Assembly: GCA_038205395.1 (NCBI GenBank)
Contig: JBBRBX010000002.1
Span: 1 to 64,000 of the forward strand
Reading direction: 5' to 3'
Source: Fredericiella sp038205395
GTDB lineage: Bacteria; Chloroflexota; Anaerolineae; Caldilineales; Caldilineaceae
DNA: 64,000 bases
This document shows, one piece after another, positions 27,300-35,002 of the stretch. The position numbers and the translations under genes were made by a program. Under the pieces are notes generated by a model, which worked only from the letters and a program-made list of their open reading frames with translations, was not told the DNA's origin and did no database searches. The first letter of the stretch is position 1. The number at the start of each line of letters is the position of its first letter.

Positions 27300-28319
27300 C
27301 TACCCCTCGTTCTTATCGTTGAGTATCTCGCGCACCACGTAGATGGGCTTGTTCTGGCTCTCGTAGTAGGTGCGGGTGATCATTTCACCCAGCAGACCCA
27401 TCGTGATCAGTTGTACGCCGATCACCACCAGCAGCACAGCCAGCAGCAGCAGCGGGCGGTTGCCGATATTTTCCTGCAGGAAGACTTTGAGAAAGGTGAG
27501 AAAGAGGCCAATCGCTACGCCTGCAGCGGCGGAGAGCAGCCCCAATGTGCCGAATACATGAATTGGGCGCGTGGAGTAGGTGCCCATAAACCAGACCGTA
27601 ATCAGATCGAGCATCACACGCACGGTGCGGCTGATCCCATACTTGGAACGGCCAAACCGGCGCGCACGATGATTGACCGGCACCTCCGTCACCGTACCGC
27701 CCACTTGGGAGGCCAGCGCCGGAATAAAACGATGTAATTCCCCGTACAAGTGGACATGCTGGAGCACGTCACGGCGATAGGCTTTGAGAGAGCAGCCATA
27801 ATCGTGCAGCCGTACATCGGTGACATTGGAGATCAGCCGGTTGGCCATCATGGAAGGCAGCTTGCGATCCAAATAGCGATCCTGCCGATCCTTGCGCCAA
27901 CCGCTGACGATGTCGTAGCCTTCATCAATCTTGGCCATCAATTTGGGGATATCCATCGGATCATTCTGCAGGTCGGCATCCATCGTAATGACGACGTCGC
28001 CGCGCGCCTGGGCAAAACCAGCGGCAAAACCGGCCGTCTGGCCAAAATTGCGGCGGAAGCGAATGATCGTAAAACGCGGGTCGCGGGCGGCAATCTCACT
28101 CAAAAGAGCAAAGCTGCGATCCTTGGAACCATCGTCAACGATAATGACTTCGGCTGGTTCGGCGTAATTGGCGATTGCCTGGTCAAGCGCTTCCCACAGG
28201 GCTGGAATGCTCTCTTCTTCATTGTACAGCGGAATGACAATGGAGATACGAGGGCTGGCTCCCTCTATTGCGCTGCGACTGTCAATCTCCACATTTGGAG
28301 AGATTACTTTTGTAGTCAT
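27300..28319 (-). CDS. GtrB/DPM1-like polyprenyl-phosphate glycosyltransferase
   Basis: This 339-residue GT2 enzyme probably charges undecaprenyl phosphate with a sugar. The start of the GT-A fold, RISIVIPLYNEEES, is at about residues 23-36, with VIIVDDGSKD near 60, the catalytic MDADLQNDP near 113, and the RHD-like acceptor region. Two membrane helices at about 238-260 and 273-300 sit near the C-terminus, as in GtrB and ArnC. The product is the type of lipid-linked sugar that the GT39 enzymes in the 13-17 kb region would use (inference). Its ATG overlaps the stop of a 14-codon open frame that itself starts 6 nt after an extended -10 box, so translation may be coupled to a leader peptide. Confidence 0.88.
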   Translation of the reverse strand: MTTKVISPNVEIDSRSAIEGASPRISIVIPLYNEEESIPALWEALDQAIANYAEPAEVIIVDDGSKDRSFALLSEIAARDPRFTIIRFRRNFGQTAGFAAGFAQARGDVVITMDADLQNDPMDIPKLMAKIDEGYDIVSGWRKDRQDRYLDRKLPSMMANRLISNVTDVRLHDYGCSLKAYRRDVLQHVHLYGELHRFIPALASQVGGTVTEVPVNHRARRFGRSKYGISRTVRVMLDLITVWFMGTYSTRPIHVFGTLGLLSAAAGVAIGLFLTFLKVFLQENIGNRPLLLLAVLLVVIGVQLITMGLLGEMITRTYYESQNKPIYVVREILNDKNEG

Positions 28320-28360
28320 GGATTGGTTTCAAATAGTGGTAGTTGTTGCAATGCAAACAT
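28316..28360 (-). CDS. Possible 14-residue leader peptide before the GtrB-like gene
   Basis: An ATG at 28360 opens a 14-codon frame, MFALQQLPLFETNP, whose TGA overlaps the ATG of the GtrB-like gene (ATGA). The ATG sits 6 nt after the extended -10 box TGG-TACAAT, the arrangement seen at other leaderless starts in this window. Without this reading frame the glycosyltransferase would have a leader of about 40 nt and no Shine-Dalgarno sequence. The likely purpose would be to deliver terminating ribosomes to the downstream start. Coding status is inferred from position alone. Confidence 0.45.
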   Translation of the reverse strand: MFALQQLPLFETNP

Positions 28361-28366
28361 TCGGCC

Positions 28367-28375
28367 ATTGTACCA
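28367..28375 (-). promoter_or_regulatory. Extended -10 promoter for the leader peptide and GtrB-like gene
   Basis: Minus strand TGG-TACAAT, with the -10 hexamer at 28367-28372, 6 nt from the ATG at 28360. The -35 region is poor and would lie at the junction with the end of cobT. Confidence 0.45.
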
Positions 28376-28378
28376 CGA

Positions 28379-29488
28379 TCAGCCTTCGCGCTCCGAGACC
28401 TGGGCTTCGGCAAACGTAGCCATCTCATTCAGAGTAGCCACAGCAGCATCCAGCAACGGCAGAGCCAAGGCAGCGCCTGTGCCCTCGCCCAGACGCAAAT
28501 CCAGGTCGATTAGGGGCGCCAGTTCCAGGTGCGCCAACAAGAAAGCATGACCGGGTTCGACGCTGCGATGGCCGGCGATCAAAAAAGGACGCACCGCAGG
28601 GCAAAGCCCCACGGCAATCGCTGCACCCGCCGTGGAAATAATGCCGTCCACGACAACGGGCACACGCGCGGCGGCGCCGGCTAAAATCACGCCGGCAATC
28701 GCCCCGATCTCAAGCCCACCTACTTTGGTCAGCACATCCATGGCATCGGCAGCATCCGGCTGGTGCAAGACTAATGCCGCTTCGATCACAGCCACTTTAT
28801 GGCGCCACCGCTCGCTGTCCAGCCCTGTACCTAAGCCCGTCACCTGCGCAGCCGATTTATCGGTCAAAACAGCGGCAATAGCAGCGCTGGCCGTCGTGTT
28901 GCCGATGCCCATGTCGCCGGTGGCCAGCACGCGTGCGCCGGCTGCGATGGCCTCTTGGGCGACGCGGATGCCGGCAGCGACTGCGGCGACTGCCTCACTG
29001 CGCTGCATAGCCGGCTCGCGCCGCAGGTTGCCTGCACCGCGGCGGATCTTGGCGCTGTACAACTGCGGGTGCGCCGGCAGGTCGGTCAGCACGCCCACAT
29101 CCAGCACGCGCACTGTCGCGCCAAACTGGCGCGCCAACACATTAATGGCCGCTCCGCCGTGCAGAAAATTCAACACCATCTGCGCCGTGACTTCGGAAGG
29201 GTAGGCGCTGACGCCTTCAGCAGTCACGCCATGATCGGCCGCACATACAATCACCTGGCGCGGAGTCAACGCCGGATGCAGTTGGCCCGTGATGCCGGCA
29301 AGCTGAATACTCAGCTCTTCCAGCCGTCCCAGTGCGCCGATCGGCTTGGTCAGATTGGCCTGACGCTCGCGCGCAGCTTGCATACCGCATTCGTCCAGTA
29401 CACCAACAGCGACAATTGTGCGTTGCAATATTTCGCTGTCCATCAGTTCATTCGCCACGGCTGCACTTCCCGTTACCTCAGTGTTCAT
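28379..29488 (-). CDS. cobT: Nicotinate-nucleotide--dimethylbenzimidazole phosphoribosyltransferase
   Basis: CobT makes alpha-ribazole phosphate from nicotinate mononucleotide and 5,6-dimethylbenzimidazole for the lower ligand of cobalamin. The 369-residue protein is of family length. It shows TKPIGALGRLEELSIQLA near residue 47, CAADHGVTAEGVSAYP near 86, the glycine-rich ATGDMGIGNTTASAA near 190 and the C-terminal LGEGTGAALA carrying the catalytic glutamate near 340. It is the only cobalamin gene in the window. Its start overlaps the end of the PEP-utilizing-like gene by 11 bp, so the two are expressed together. Confidence 0.93.
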   Translation of the reverse strand: MNTEVTGSAAVANELMDSEILQRTIVAVGVLDECGMQAARERQANLTKPIGALGRLEELSIQLAGITGQLHPALTPRQVIVCAADHGVTAEGVSAYPSEVTAQMVLNFLHGGAAINVLARQFGATVRVLDVGVLTDLPAHPQLYSAKIRRGAGNLRREPAMQRSEAVAAVAAGIRVAQEAIAAGARVLATGDMGIGNTTASAAIAAVLTDKSAAQVTGLGTGLDSERWRHKVAVIEAALVLHQPDAADAMDVLTKVGGLEIGAIAGVILAGAAARVPVVVDGIISTAGAAIAVGLCPAVRPFLIAGHRSVEPGHAFLLAHLELAPLIDLDLRLGEGTGAALALPLLDAAVATLNEMATFAEAQVSEREG

Positions 29489-31121
29489 CGGTCACTGTTC
29501 CTAGTTCACCATCGATGGCCGCAAATTGGCCGGATCGGAAGCGGTTCGCATGTGCGCCCAAATCATATACGACCGGAATCTGTAGTTGCGCGGCGGCGGC
29601 TACCAGCGGGTCAAGCGGCGAGCCTTGTGCCAAGATAAACCCTGCAGCTACGGGCAGGGCAGCGGCCCAGCCGGCGTCCGCCTGCACGCCCACCAAAAGC
29701 GGCCTACCAGCGCCTGCGTTCGCCAATGCCGCCAGCGATGTGACAACGGGGCCGCTTGCCTTCCCAGCGGCCCCCGGCAGACCGGCAGCGCCGTTTGCCG
29801 GTTGCGCCGCTGCCTCGCAGTCAGCAACGAGCAGATCGCCTGCAGCGACATCCTGCCAGCGCTGCCATTCCGCCTTGCGCGCAGCGGCGGTGGCGTGAAT
29901 GCCGGAAAGATCACTGATGTTCCACTCGCCGGTCATCATTTGTTTGGTCTCTTCCAATTCATAGAAAAAGATGTCGTCTACAGCCAGCAGCCGCTGATCG
30001 CTCATGGCTTCGTGCCCGGCAGCTAATGCCCAGATGCGCGTACCAGCCAGCGTATAGGCGTGAGCGTGTAAGGCACGGCTTTGCAGCGCCAGGCAGCGGC
30101 GCGCCTGCTGCAGCAGCGGCTGCGCCTCCTTGCGGCGCTTACGGTCCAGCAGCGCTAAAAAGGGAGCTTCATCAGCCCCAGCCGCAGCGGGAAGGCGCGC
30201 GCCGGCCCGCACTGCGGCGGCAATGGCGGTCAGAAGAGGCGTGGGGTCTTGCGACCAGCGTGGCGTCATCAATTCACCTTCAGCGACGCAGCGATGGCCG
30301 TATGCAGCGAGCATGCCGTGGAAGGCGACAGCAAACGGGCCGTCCACCAACTCGGCTGCCCAGGCTGAGAAATCATTGGCTTGCAGAAAGGTGAGCACAG
30401 CCGGTTCAGCCGGGGCCATCGCCGCTAAATCGGCTACGGCGCGGGCAATCTGTAGTTCCACCAACTCGTCCTGGCCGTGCAGCGCTAGATTTAGGGCAGC
30501 CAACTGCTGTGGCGACGACATGCCTTCCAGCAACCCTTGCAGCCGCAGATAAGCGGACTGCAGGTTGTGGCGGGCGGCGACATACAACTGCAGTGTCGAG
30601 CCACCGAGGCGCTCTATCTCTTCCATAATCTGCAAAATTTCGGCTTGCGACCAGTGCATTGCCTGGACACGTTGCAGCCAGCTCTGTGCTTTGGCGGTCG
30701 CAGCATCGATTTCGCCATCCAGCGCCTGCAGCGCACCGGCGATCTTGCGGGCGCCGCCACCTAACTTGAGACCAGCAAATAAGTTAGGCTTCTCCCAGCG
30801 CGCCAGCGGGCGCGCACTGCCGTTAATGCGCAAGGAAGGTGGCTCGATGCCGGCTTGTTGCGCATCCAGTTGAGCCGAAAGCGTGAGGGTAAAATAGGGG
30901 CGACCGTGCAGGTTGCGCACCACACGCGCTTTGGGCGCCGGATCAAAGTCCAGGCGGTCAAAATAATTGTACCAACTGCTGCCGGCGGTTTCGGTGAGCA
31001 CGCTGGCGCTGAAAGGAGTCAAAGGGCCGGGCGCCAGAGGCTGCAAGAAATCACGGCTCCACAATGGATCGCCGCCTGCTCGGCCACCGGCAGCTTCGCC
31101 GGCTACGACATATTCAATCAC
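29478..31121 (-). CDS. PEP-utilizing-enzyme-like protein lacking the phospho-histidine
   Basis: This 547-residue protein resembles the middle and C-terminal parts of PEP synthase and rifampicin phosphotransferase. YGHRCVAEGELMTPRW near residue 272 matches the conserved GHRGPGE...PRW block linking the domains. The C-terminal swivelling phospho-histidine domain (about 400-545) keeps its frame, but where the family has SHxAIVARE the sequence reads AQGSPLDPLVAAAAQ, so the catalytic histidine is absent. There is no N-terminal ATP-grasp domain in this protein or next to it. It is therefore probably not a phosphotransferase; its role is unknown. The GTG start at 31121 has GAGGT 6 nt upstream. A 3x16-bp tandem repeat lies in its leader. 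Confidence 0.75.
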   Translation of the reverse strand: MIEYVVAGEAAGGRAGGDPLWSRDFLQPLAPGPLTPFSASVLTETAGSSWYNYFDRLDFDPAPKARVVRNLHGRPYFTLTLSAQLDAQQAGIEPPSLRINGSARPLARWEKPNLFAGLKLGGGARKIAGALQALDGEIDAATAKAQSWLQRVQAMHWSQAEILQIMEEIERLGGSTLQLYVAARHNLQSAYLRLQGLLEGMSSPQQLAALNLALHGQDELVELQIARAVADLAAMAPAEPAVLTFLQANDFSAWAAELVDGPFAVAFHGMLAAYGHRCVAEGELMTPRWSQDPTPLLTAIAAAVRAGARLPAAAGADEAPFLALLDRKRRKEAQPLLQQARRCLALQSRALHAHAYTLAGTRIWALAAGHEAMSDQRLLAVDDIFFYELEETKQMMTGEWNISDLSGIHATAAARKAEWQRWQDVAAGDLLVADCEAAAQPANGAAGLPGAAGKASGPVVTSLAALANAGAGRPLLVGVQADAGWAAALPVAAGFILAQGSPLDPLVAAAAQLQIPVVYDLGAHANRFRSGQFAAIDGELGTVTDEH

Positions 31122-31132
31122 ACAAGCACCTC

Positions 31133-31180
31133 GTTTCGCTGCATATGGGTTTCGCTGCCTATTGGTTTCGCTGCCTATGG
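31133..31180. repeat. Three tandem 16-bp repeats in the leader of the PEP-utilizing-like gene
   Basis: Units start at 31133, 31149 and 31165, each close to GTTTCGCTGCCTATGG with one or two changes. They fill the minus-strand mRNA leader between the promoter and the Shine-Dalgarno sequence of the gene starting at 31121. Confidence 0.8.
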
Positions 31181-31198
31181 CTGTTTTTCCAACGGCCC

Positions 31199-31227
31199 AT
31201 TGTCGCGGCAAGCGCTTGATGTGTCAA
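31199..31227 (-). promoter_or_regulatory. Promoter of the PEP-utilizing-like/cobT transcript
   Basis: Minus strand perfect -35 TTGACA (31222-31227), a 17-bp spacer and GACAAT (31199-31204). This gives a leader of about 70 nt that includes the 16-bp repeats. Confidence 0.5.
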
Positions 31228-31257
31228 TTTGGAGGGCGCAAAGGGAAAACCGCTCAT

Positions 31258-31286
31258 TTGTTCGGGCCGCCTGGCCATGATAAGAT
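31258..31286 (+). promoter_or_regulatory. Promoter of the SDR gene at 31383
   Basis: TTGTTC (31258-31263), 17 bp, TAAGAT (31281-31286). The leader of about 90 nt holds a small inverted repeat (TTGGTTT at 31287-31293, AAACCAA at 31322-31328). Confidence 0.4.
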
Positions 31287-31382
31287 TTGGTTTCGACTGA
31301 CTATGCGCCTACCGTAACAAAAACCAAACCGCTTTTCGGCATTCGTATTCAGAAGCAAAGCAGATAAAGGGGATTTATTCCA

Positions 31383-32156
31383 ATGCGACTGCAAGACAAG
31401 GTGGCCTTGATTACGGGGAGTGGCAGCGGCATTGGCCGAGCAACGGCGCTGCTGTTTGCCAAGGAGGGGGCGGCTGTTGTGGTCGCCGACGTCAATGACA
31501 GCGGTGGCGAAGAGACGGTGCAGTTGGTGCGCCAGGCAGGCGGGGAGGCGGTTTTTGTCCATGCCGATGTAGCGCACGCCGCTGACTGCGCAGCGATGGT
31601 GAACCAGGCTGAGAGCAGCTTTGGCAAGCTCAACATTCTGTTCAACAACGCCGGCATCATGCTCAGTCAGGATAACGATGCCGTCCACACCGAAGAGGCG
31701 ATCTGGGATTTAACGATGGCGGTCAACCTCAAGGGCGTCTACCTGGGCTGCAAATACGGCATTCCCGCCCTGCGCCGCGCCGGAGGCGGCTCGATCATCA
31801 ACACAGCCTCGTTTGTTGCGCTGTTGGGGGCCGCCACGCCGCAGTTGGCCTATACAACCTCCAAGGGCGGCGTGCTGTCGATGACGCGTGAGTTGGCAGT
31901 TATCCACGCCCGCGAAAATATCCGCGTCAACGCACTCTGCCCCGGCCCGCTGCGCACCGAACTGCTGATGAAGTTTCTCGACAGCGAAGAAAAGCGTCAG
32001 CGCCGTCTTGTCCACATTCCTATGGGCCGCTTTGGCGAGGCCCAGGAAATGGCCTACGCGGCTCTGTATTTGGCCTCTGACGAATCCTCTTTTGTCACGG
32101 GATCGGAATTTGTGGTGGACGGCGGCATTACAGCCGCTTATGTAACCCCGGAATAA
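31383..32156 (+). CDS. Short-chain dehydrogenase/reductase
   Basis: This 257-residue classical SDR is probably an NAD(P)-dependent alcohol/keto-acyl oxidoreductase. The cofactor motif TGSGSGIG is at residues 11-18, NNAG near 90, the catalytic serine in NTASF near 140 and the YTTSK active site near 158; ADV at about residues 35-37, after the second strand, suggests NAD preference. The C-terminal SFVTGSEFVVDGG is typical of the glucose-1-dehydrogenase-like subgroup. AAAGGGG lies 9 nt before the ATG. The substrate cannot be told from the sequence, and the neighbours give no pathway. Confidence 0.85.
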   Translation: MRLQDKVALITGSGSGIGRATALLFAKEGAAVVVADVNDSGGEETVQLVRQAGGEAVFVHADVAHAADCAAMVNQAESSFGKLNILFNNAGIMLSQDNDAVHTEEAIWDLTMAVNLKGVYLGCKYGIPALRRAGGGSIINTASFVALLGAATPQLAYTTSKGGVLSMTRELAVIHARENIRVNALCPGPLRTELLMKFLDSEEKRQRRLVHIPMGRFGEAQEMAYAALYLASDESSFVTGSEFVVDGGITAAYVTPE

Positions 32157-32184
32157 CAGACTCGACAAGAGGAGCGCAAAAAAA

Positions 32185-32215
32185 GACACCGAGTTTCTTG
32201 CAGAGACTCGGTGTC
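32185..32215 (-). terminator. Intrinsic terminator after the LysM lipoprotein gene
   Basis: A near-perfect 13-bp stem (GACACCGAGT and its complement, one mismatch) with a 5-nt loop, flanked at 32178-32184 by seven A residues that read as a T-run on the minus strand. Confidence 0.8.
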
Positions 32216-32247
32216 GAAAGTGCCTCTGAAATTGCGGCAGTATTGGT

Positions 32248-33252
32248 CTAGTCAGCCGGTGGGATCAGCAGTTCCTGCCCAACCACGATCGTGTTGGGGT
32301 CATCCAGACTGTTGGCCGCCATGATGGCTTCCATGCTTACCCCAAAATCGGCGGCAATTGTGGAGAGGCTTTCTCCCGACTGCACGATGTGCCGTTCACC
32401 GCGCGCCTCCAGCGCCTGGCGTGCACTCACGCCGGGAATCACCAGCTTTTGGCCGACGCGGATCAGGTTGCCGTTGCTGATGTTGTTTGCTTGTGCCACC
32501 GCCAGCGCATCGACGCCATATTCGGCAGCAATCTGGCCGAGTGACTCACCGGGCTGCACGACATGCACGACGGAACTGCCGGCGCCTGCGTCACTACTAC
32601 TCCCTGTATCGACCTCGCCGGCTGCAACGGCGCCACCATCTTCAACGCCACTTGCAGCGCTGGCAGGAGCGACAAAGCCAGGGATGAGCAGCGGCGTGCC
32701 GACCGTCAAATTGTTGGGATCCAAAATATTGTTGACCTCGATCAGAGTGCCAGGCTTGACGTCGAACTGGAAGGCAATGCTGGACAAGCTGTCGCCCGCC
32801 TGCACAATATAGCTGAACGGTGTCGGCGACGGGGTCGGCGCACCTTCAGCCGTCATGCCCTCCACATAAGGCACTGCCAGCATCTGGCCGGAAAAGATGT
32901 TGTCGTCGAGCAGAAAGTTGAGTTCGCGCAGCGTCTGCACCTCCGTCTGAAACTTATCGGCAATGCTCGCCAGGGTTTCACCCGGTTTTACCGTATAGTC
33001 AAAACTGGCCGCAGCCGAGGTGGCCTCAGGCGTGGGCGTCTCTTCCACAGTCGGCCGCGGCGTGGGGGTGCCAGCGGTGCTCTCCACTATCGGATCGGCG
33101 CTGCTGCCGACAGTCGAAGTCACAACGGTGCTTTGTACGGCCGCCGCGGACGTGGCCGGCGTCGCCGTAGGCGTGGCGCGGTCGCGTGTGCAGGCCGCCA
33201 ACAAAAGGAAAACGAACAAAAGTGAACCGGTGCGAAGGAACGTGGTTTTCAC
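32248..33252 (-). CDS. Lipoprotein with four LysM domains
   Basis: This 334-residue exported lipoprotein has a hydrophobic signal LLFVFLLLAAC whose lipobox cysteine is residue 21. A Thr/Pro/Ser/Ala-rich linker of about 70 residues follows. Four LysM modules of about 45 residues come next: YTVKPGETLASIA, YIVQAGDSLSSIA, HVVQPGESLGQIA and HIVQSGESLSTIA, each ending in a VGQxLxIP-type strand. LysM modules bind N-acetylglucosamine polymers such as peptidoglycan. No catalytic domain is present, so it is probably an anchor or scaffold between membrane and wall. The GTG start at 33252 is set by GGAGG 6 nt upstream; an ATG 11 codons earlier would bury the signal peptide. Confidence 0.9.
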   Translation of the reverse strand: MKTTFLRTGSLLFVFLLLAACTRDRATPTATPATSAAAVQSTVVTSTVGSSADPIVESTAGTPTPRPTVEETPTPEATSAAASFDYTVKPGETLASIADKFQTEVQTLRELNFLLDDNIFSGQMLAVPYVEGMTAEGAPTPSPTPFSYIVQAGDSLSSIAFQFDVKPGTLIEVNNILDPNNLTVGTPLLIPGFVAPASAASGVEDGGAVAAGEVDTGSSSDAGAGSSVVHVVQPGESLGQIAAEYGVDALAVAQANNISNGNLIRVGQKLVIPGVSARQALEARGERHIVQSGESLSTIAADFGVSMEAIMAANSLDDPNTIVVGQELLIPPAD

Positions 33253-33295
33253 GGGATACCTCCGGTGGAGAGCAAAAATGGACATGATTACAATC

Positions 33296-33324
33296 AGTAT
33301 AGATGAAGCATGTGGCTACGGCAA
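33296..33324 (-). promoter_or_regulatory. Promoter of the LysM lipoprotein gene
   Basis: Minus strand TTGCCG (33319-33324), 17 bp, TATACT (33296-33301). The predicted leader is about 37 nt and ends in GGAGG. Confidence 0.5.
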
Positions 33325-33351
33325 CAGTAAGCGCACGCTGCGCTGCAGGCA

Positions 33352-33382
33352 GACACGGAGCCGCCAAAGCAGGCCCCGTGTC
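33352..33382 (-). terminator. Stem-loop after the B-box membrane protein gene
   Basis: GACACGG (33352-33358) pairs with CCGTGTC (33376-33382), with a further GCC/GGC inside. It follows the stop of the 33397-33963 gene by 14 bp but has no T-run, so termination is only a possibility. Confidence 0.35.
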
Positions 33383-33396
33383 ACATGTCACAACAG

Positions 33397-33963
33397 CTAA
33401 CGCAGCATCTGGTAGGCCGAGCCGATGGCTAAGGCGCCGAACAGCAGGCCGGGCAAGCTGATAAAAGGGTAGCTCAAAAAGGTGTAGGTCAAAAAAATAC
33501 TCAGCAACAGACCGACCAAAATACCACCCAGGCTAAAGTAGCGAATATAACGTCCGCGCCGGCGACCGACCGAATTGCGGATGATTTGCGCCAAAGATGC
33601 ACCCGCGCCGGAACCCACCAGCGCCGCGATGATCCAACTCAAAATCCAAAACACGCTGCTGACAAAACCCAGCAGCAGCACGACAATCGGCCAGGCAACC
33701 AGCGTAACACCGGCAGCCACCGCAAAGGCGATCCAGTTGTCGCTCGTCATCGCCGTGTAAAATACGTTTTGTTGCTCGTGAATACATTCTTTGCAGCGAT
33801 AGCCAACCTCAGTCAGTTCGGCGCATTTGAGGCAGATCGGCTTATTACATTTGTTGCAGCGCAAATAAGTTTCTACGTCAGGATGGTTGGCGCAATGCAG
33901 CACCGCACCAGCTGGCTGCTCTGATGGTTGGGTGGGGGGTTGGTTGGGGACAGAAGGTGTCAT
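33397..33963 (-). CDS. Membrane protein with N-terminal B-box-like zinc finger
   Basis: The 188-residue protein starts with a short Pro/Gln-rich segment, then a B-box-type zinc site at about residues 24-60: CANHPDVETYLRCNKCNKPIC, then CAELTEVGYRCKEC. Three to four membrane helices follow (about 76-100, 103-125, and two between 145 and 187), joined by a basic GRRRGRYIRY loop. The arrangement zinc finger plus membrane bundle is common in Chloroflexota and Actinomycetota proteins of unknown function. AGGA lies about 11 nt upstream of the ATG. It lies between NAD kinase and the LysM lipoprotein on the same strand, but separate promoters are likely. Confidence 0.72.
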   Translation of the reverse strand: MTPSVPNQPPTQPSEQPAGAVLHCANHPDVETYLRCNKCNKPICLKCAELTEVGYRCKECIHEQQNVFYTAMTSDNWIAFAVAAGVTLVAWPIVVLLLGFVSSVFWILSWIIAALVGSGAGASLAQIIRNSVGRRRGRYIRYFSLGGILVGLLLSIFLTYTFLSYPFISLPGLLFGALAIGSAYQMLR

Positions 33964-34040
33964 GGTTCGTTAGTTCCTATCAATATATCGGTGTAAACGG
34001 AATTTCTACGCTGCTGCAGCAGTTCATCCAGTCAGACCGT

Positions 34041-34943
34041 TTAAACGGTCCATTGCATTTTTTCCATCAGCGACTGGTAAAAATAGCCGCGGTCGCGCAT
34101 GCGCACAAAGCGGGCTAGATGCGGGCTGCCAATCACCACGACCTCATCGCCTTCTTCAATTTCAACCACTACCTGCCCATCCACCGTCAGCATCGGCGGA
34201 TAGTCGCTGTAAGCGCGCAGGCGCACGGTCGAACCTTCAGCCAGAATTACCGCACGGTCCATGCTCAGATGTGGAGCGATGGGAATCACCAGAATGTTGC
34301 GCAGCTCCGGCGGCATAATTGGGCCGCTCACGGCCAACGCATAGCCTGTGCTGCCGGTCGCCGTACTGATGATCAGACCATCACACGTGTAGGTCGTCAA
34401 GTAGCTGCCATCCAGTTCCGCGCTGATACGCACAACACGCGCCAGATTGCCGCGGCTGAGCACAACATCATTGAGCGCATCGTAGACGCAGGAGCGCAGA
34501 AGCGAACCGTTGTGCGGGTCGTGGCGGTCAACGCGCACACGCACCATCAGACGCTGCTCAATCCAGTAGTCGCCCGCCATCAGCCGGTCGAGAGGAAGCT
34601 GCCACTCACCCGGCTGCACCTCGGCCAGAAAGCCAAGCCGGCCCATTTTGACGCCTAACATCGGCACTTTATGCGCTGCCCCCATACGCGCCGCCCGCAG
34701 CAGTGTGCCGTCGCCGCCCAACGTGATCAGCAGATCCACATTGGGCAGATGCGACACGGTAGCCTCCTGCTCCCACGCCGACTCCAGCCAAATCTCTTGC
34801 AAGCCGGCGGCGCGCAGATAATCGCTCATCTGTTCGGCAAGCTGATGCGACTCAGGCTTTTTGGGATGAAAAAGGATGCCGACACGACGCAGCGGCGGCG
34901 GCGGCTCACTCTGTGTTTGAGCAGGCGTCGAAAGGTTTTGCAT
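34041..34943 (-). CDS. nadK: NAD kinase
   Basis: NadK phosphorylates NAD to NADP in the cytoplasm. The 300-residue product has VGILFHP at residues 21-27, the catalytic GGDGT at 76-80, the family signature of an NxxxDVVLSRG-like segment (LNDVVLSRG) near 170, and TATGSTGYALAVSGP near 200. The start at 34943 is preferred to an ATG 50 codons upstream because it gives normal family length and because -35 TTCACA, 18 bp and extended -10 TGG-TATTGT end 8 nt before it, which suggests a leaderless message. It is divergently paired with a metallophosphoesterase gene 59 bp away, and the two promoters are interleaved. Confidence 0.92.
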   Translation of the reverse strand: MQNLSTPAQTQSEPPPPLRRVGILFHPKKPESHQLAEQMSDYLRAAGLQEIWLESAWEQEATVSHLPNVDLLITLGGDGTLLRAARMGAAHKVPMLGVKMGRLGFLAEVQPGEWQLPLDRLMAGDYWIEQRLMVRVRVDRHDPHNGSLLRSCVYDALNDVVLSRGNLARVVRISAELDGSYLTTYTCDGLIISTATGSTGYALAVSGPIMPPELRNILVIPIAPHLSMDRAVILAEGSTVRLRAYSDYPPMLTVDGQVVVEIEEGDEVVVIGSPHLARFVRMRDRGYFYQSLMEKMQWTV

Positions 34944-34951
34944 GAGGAGGA

Positions 34952-34981
34952 ACAATACCACAAAAAAGTTCCAGATGTGAA
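34952..34981 (-). promoter_or_regulatory. Promoter of nadK
   Basis: Minus strand TTCACA (34976-34981), 18 bp, TATTGT (34952-34957) with TGG immediately before it; the ATG at 34943 begins 8 nt after the -10 box. Confidence 0.45.
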
Positions 34982-34986
34982 TTATA

Positions 34987-34995
34987 TGGTATGAT
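34987..34995 (+). promoter_or_regulatory. Extended -10 promoter of the phosphoesterase gene
   Basis: TGG-TATGAT at 34987-34995 ends 7 nt before the ATG at 35003. It lies within 6 bp of the -35 box of the divergent nadK promoter, so the two probably compete for polymerase. Confidence 0.4.
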
Positions 34996-35002
34996 GGCAA
35001 CC

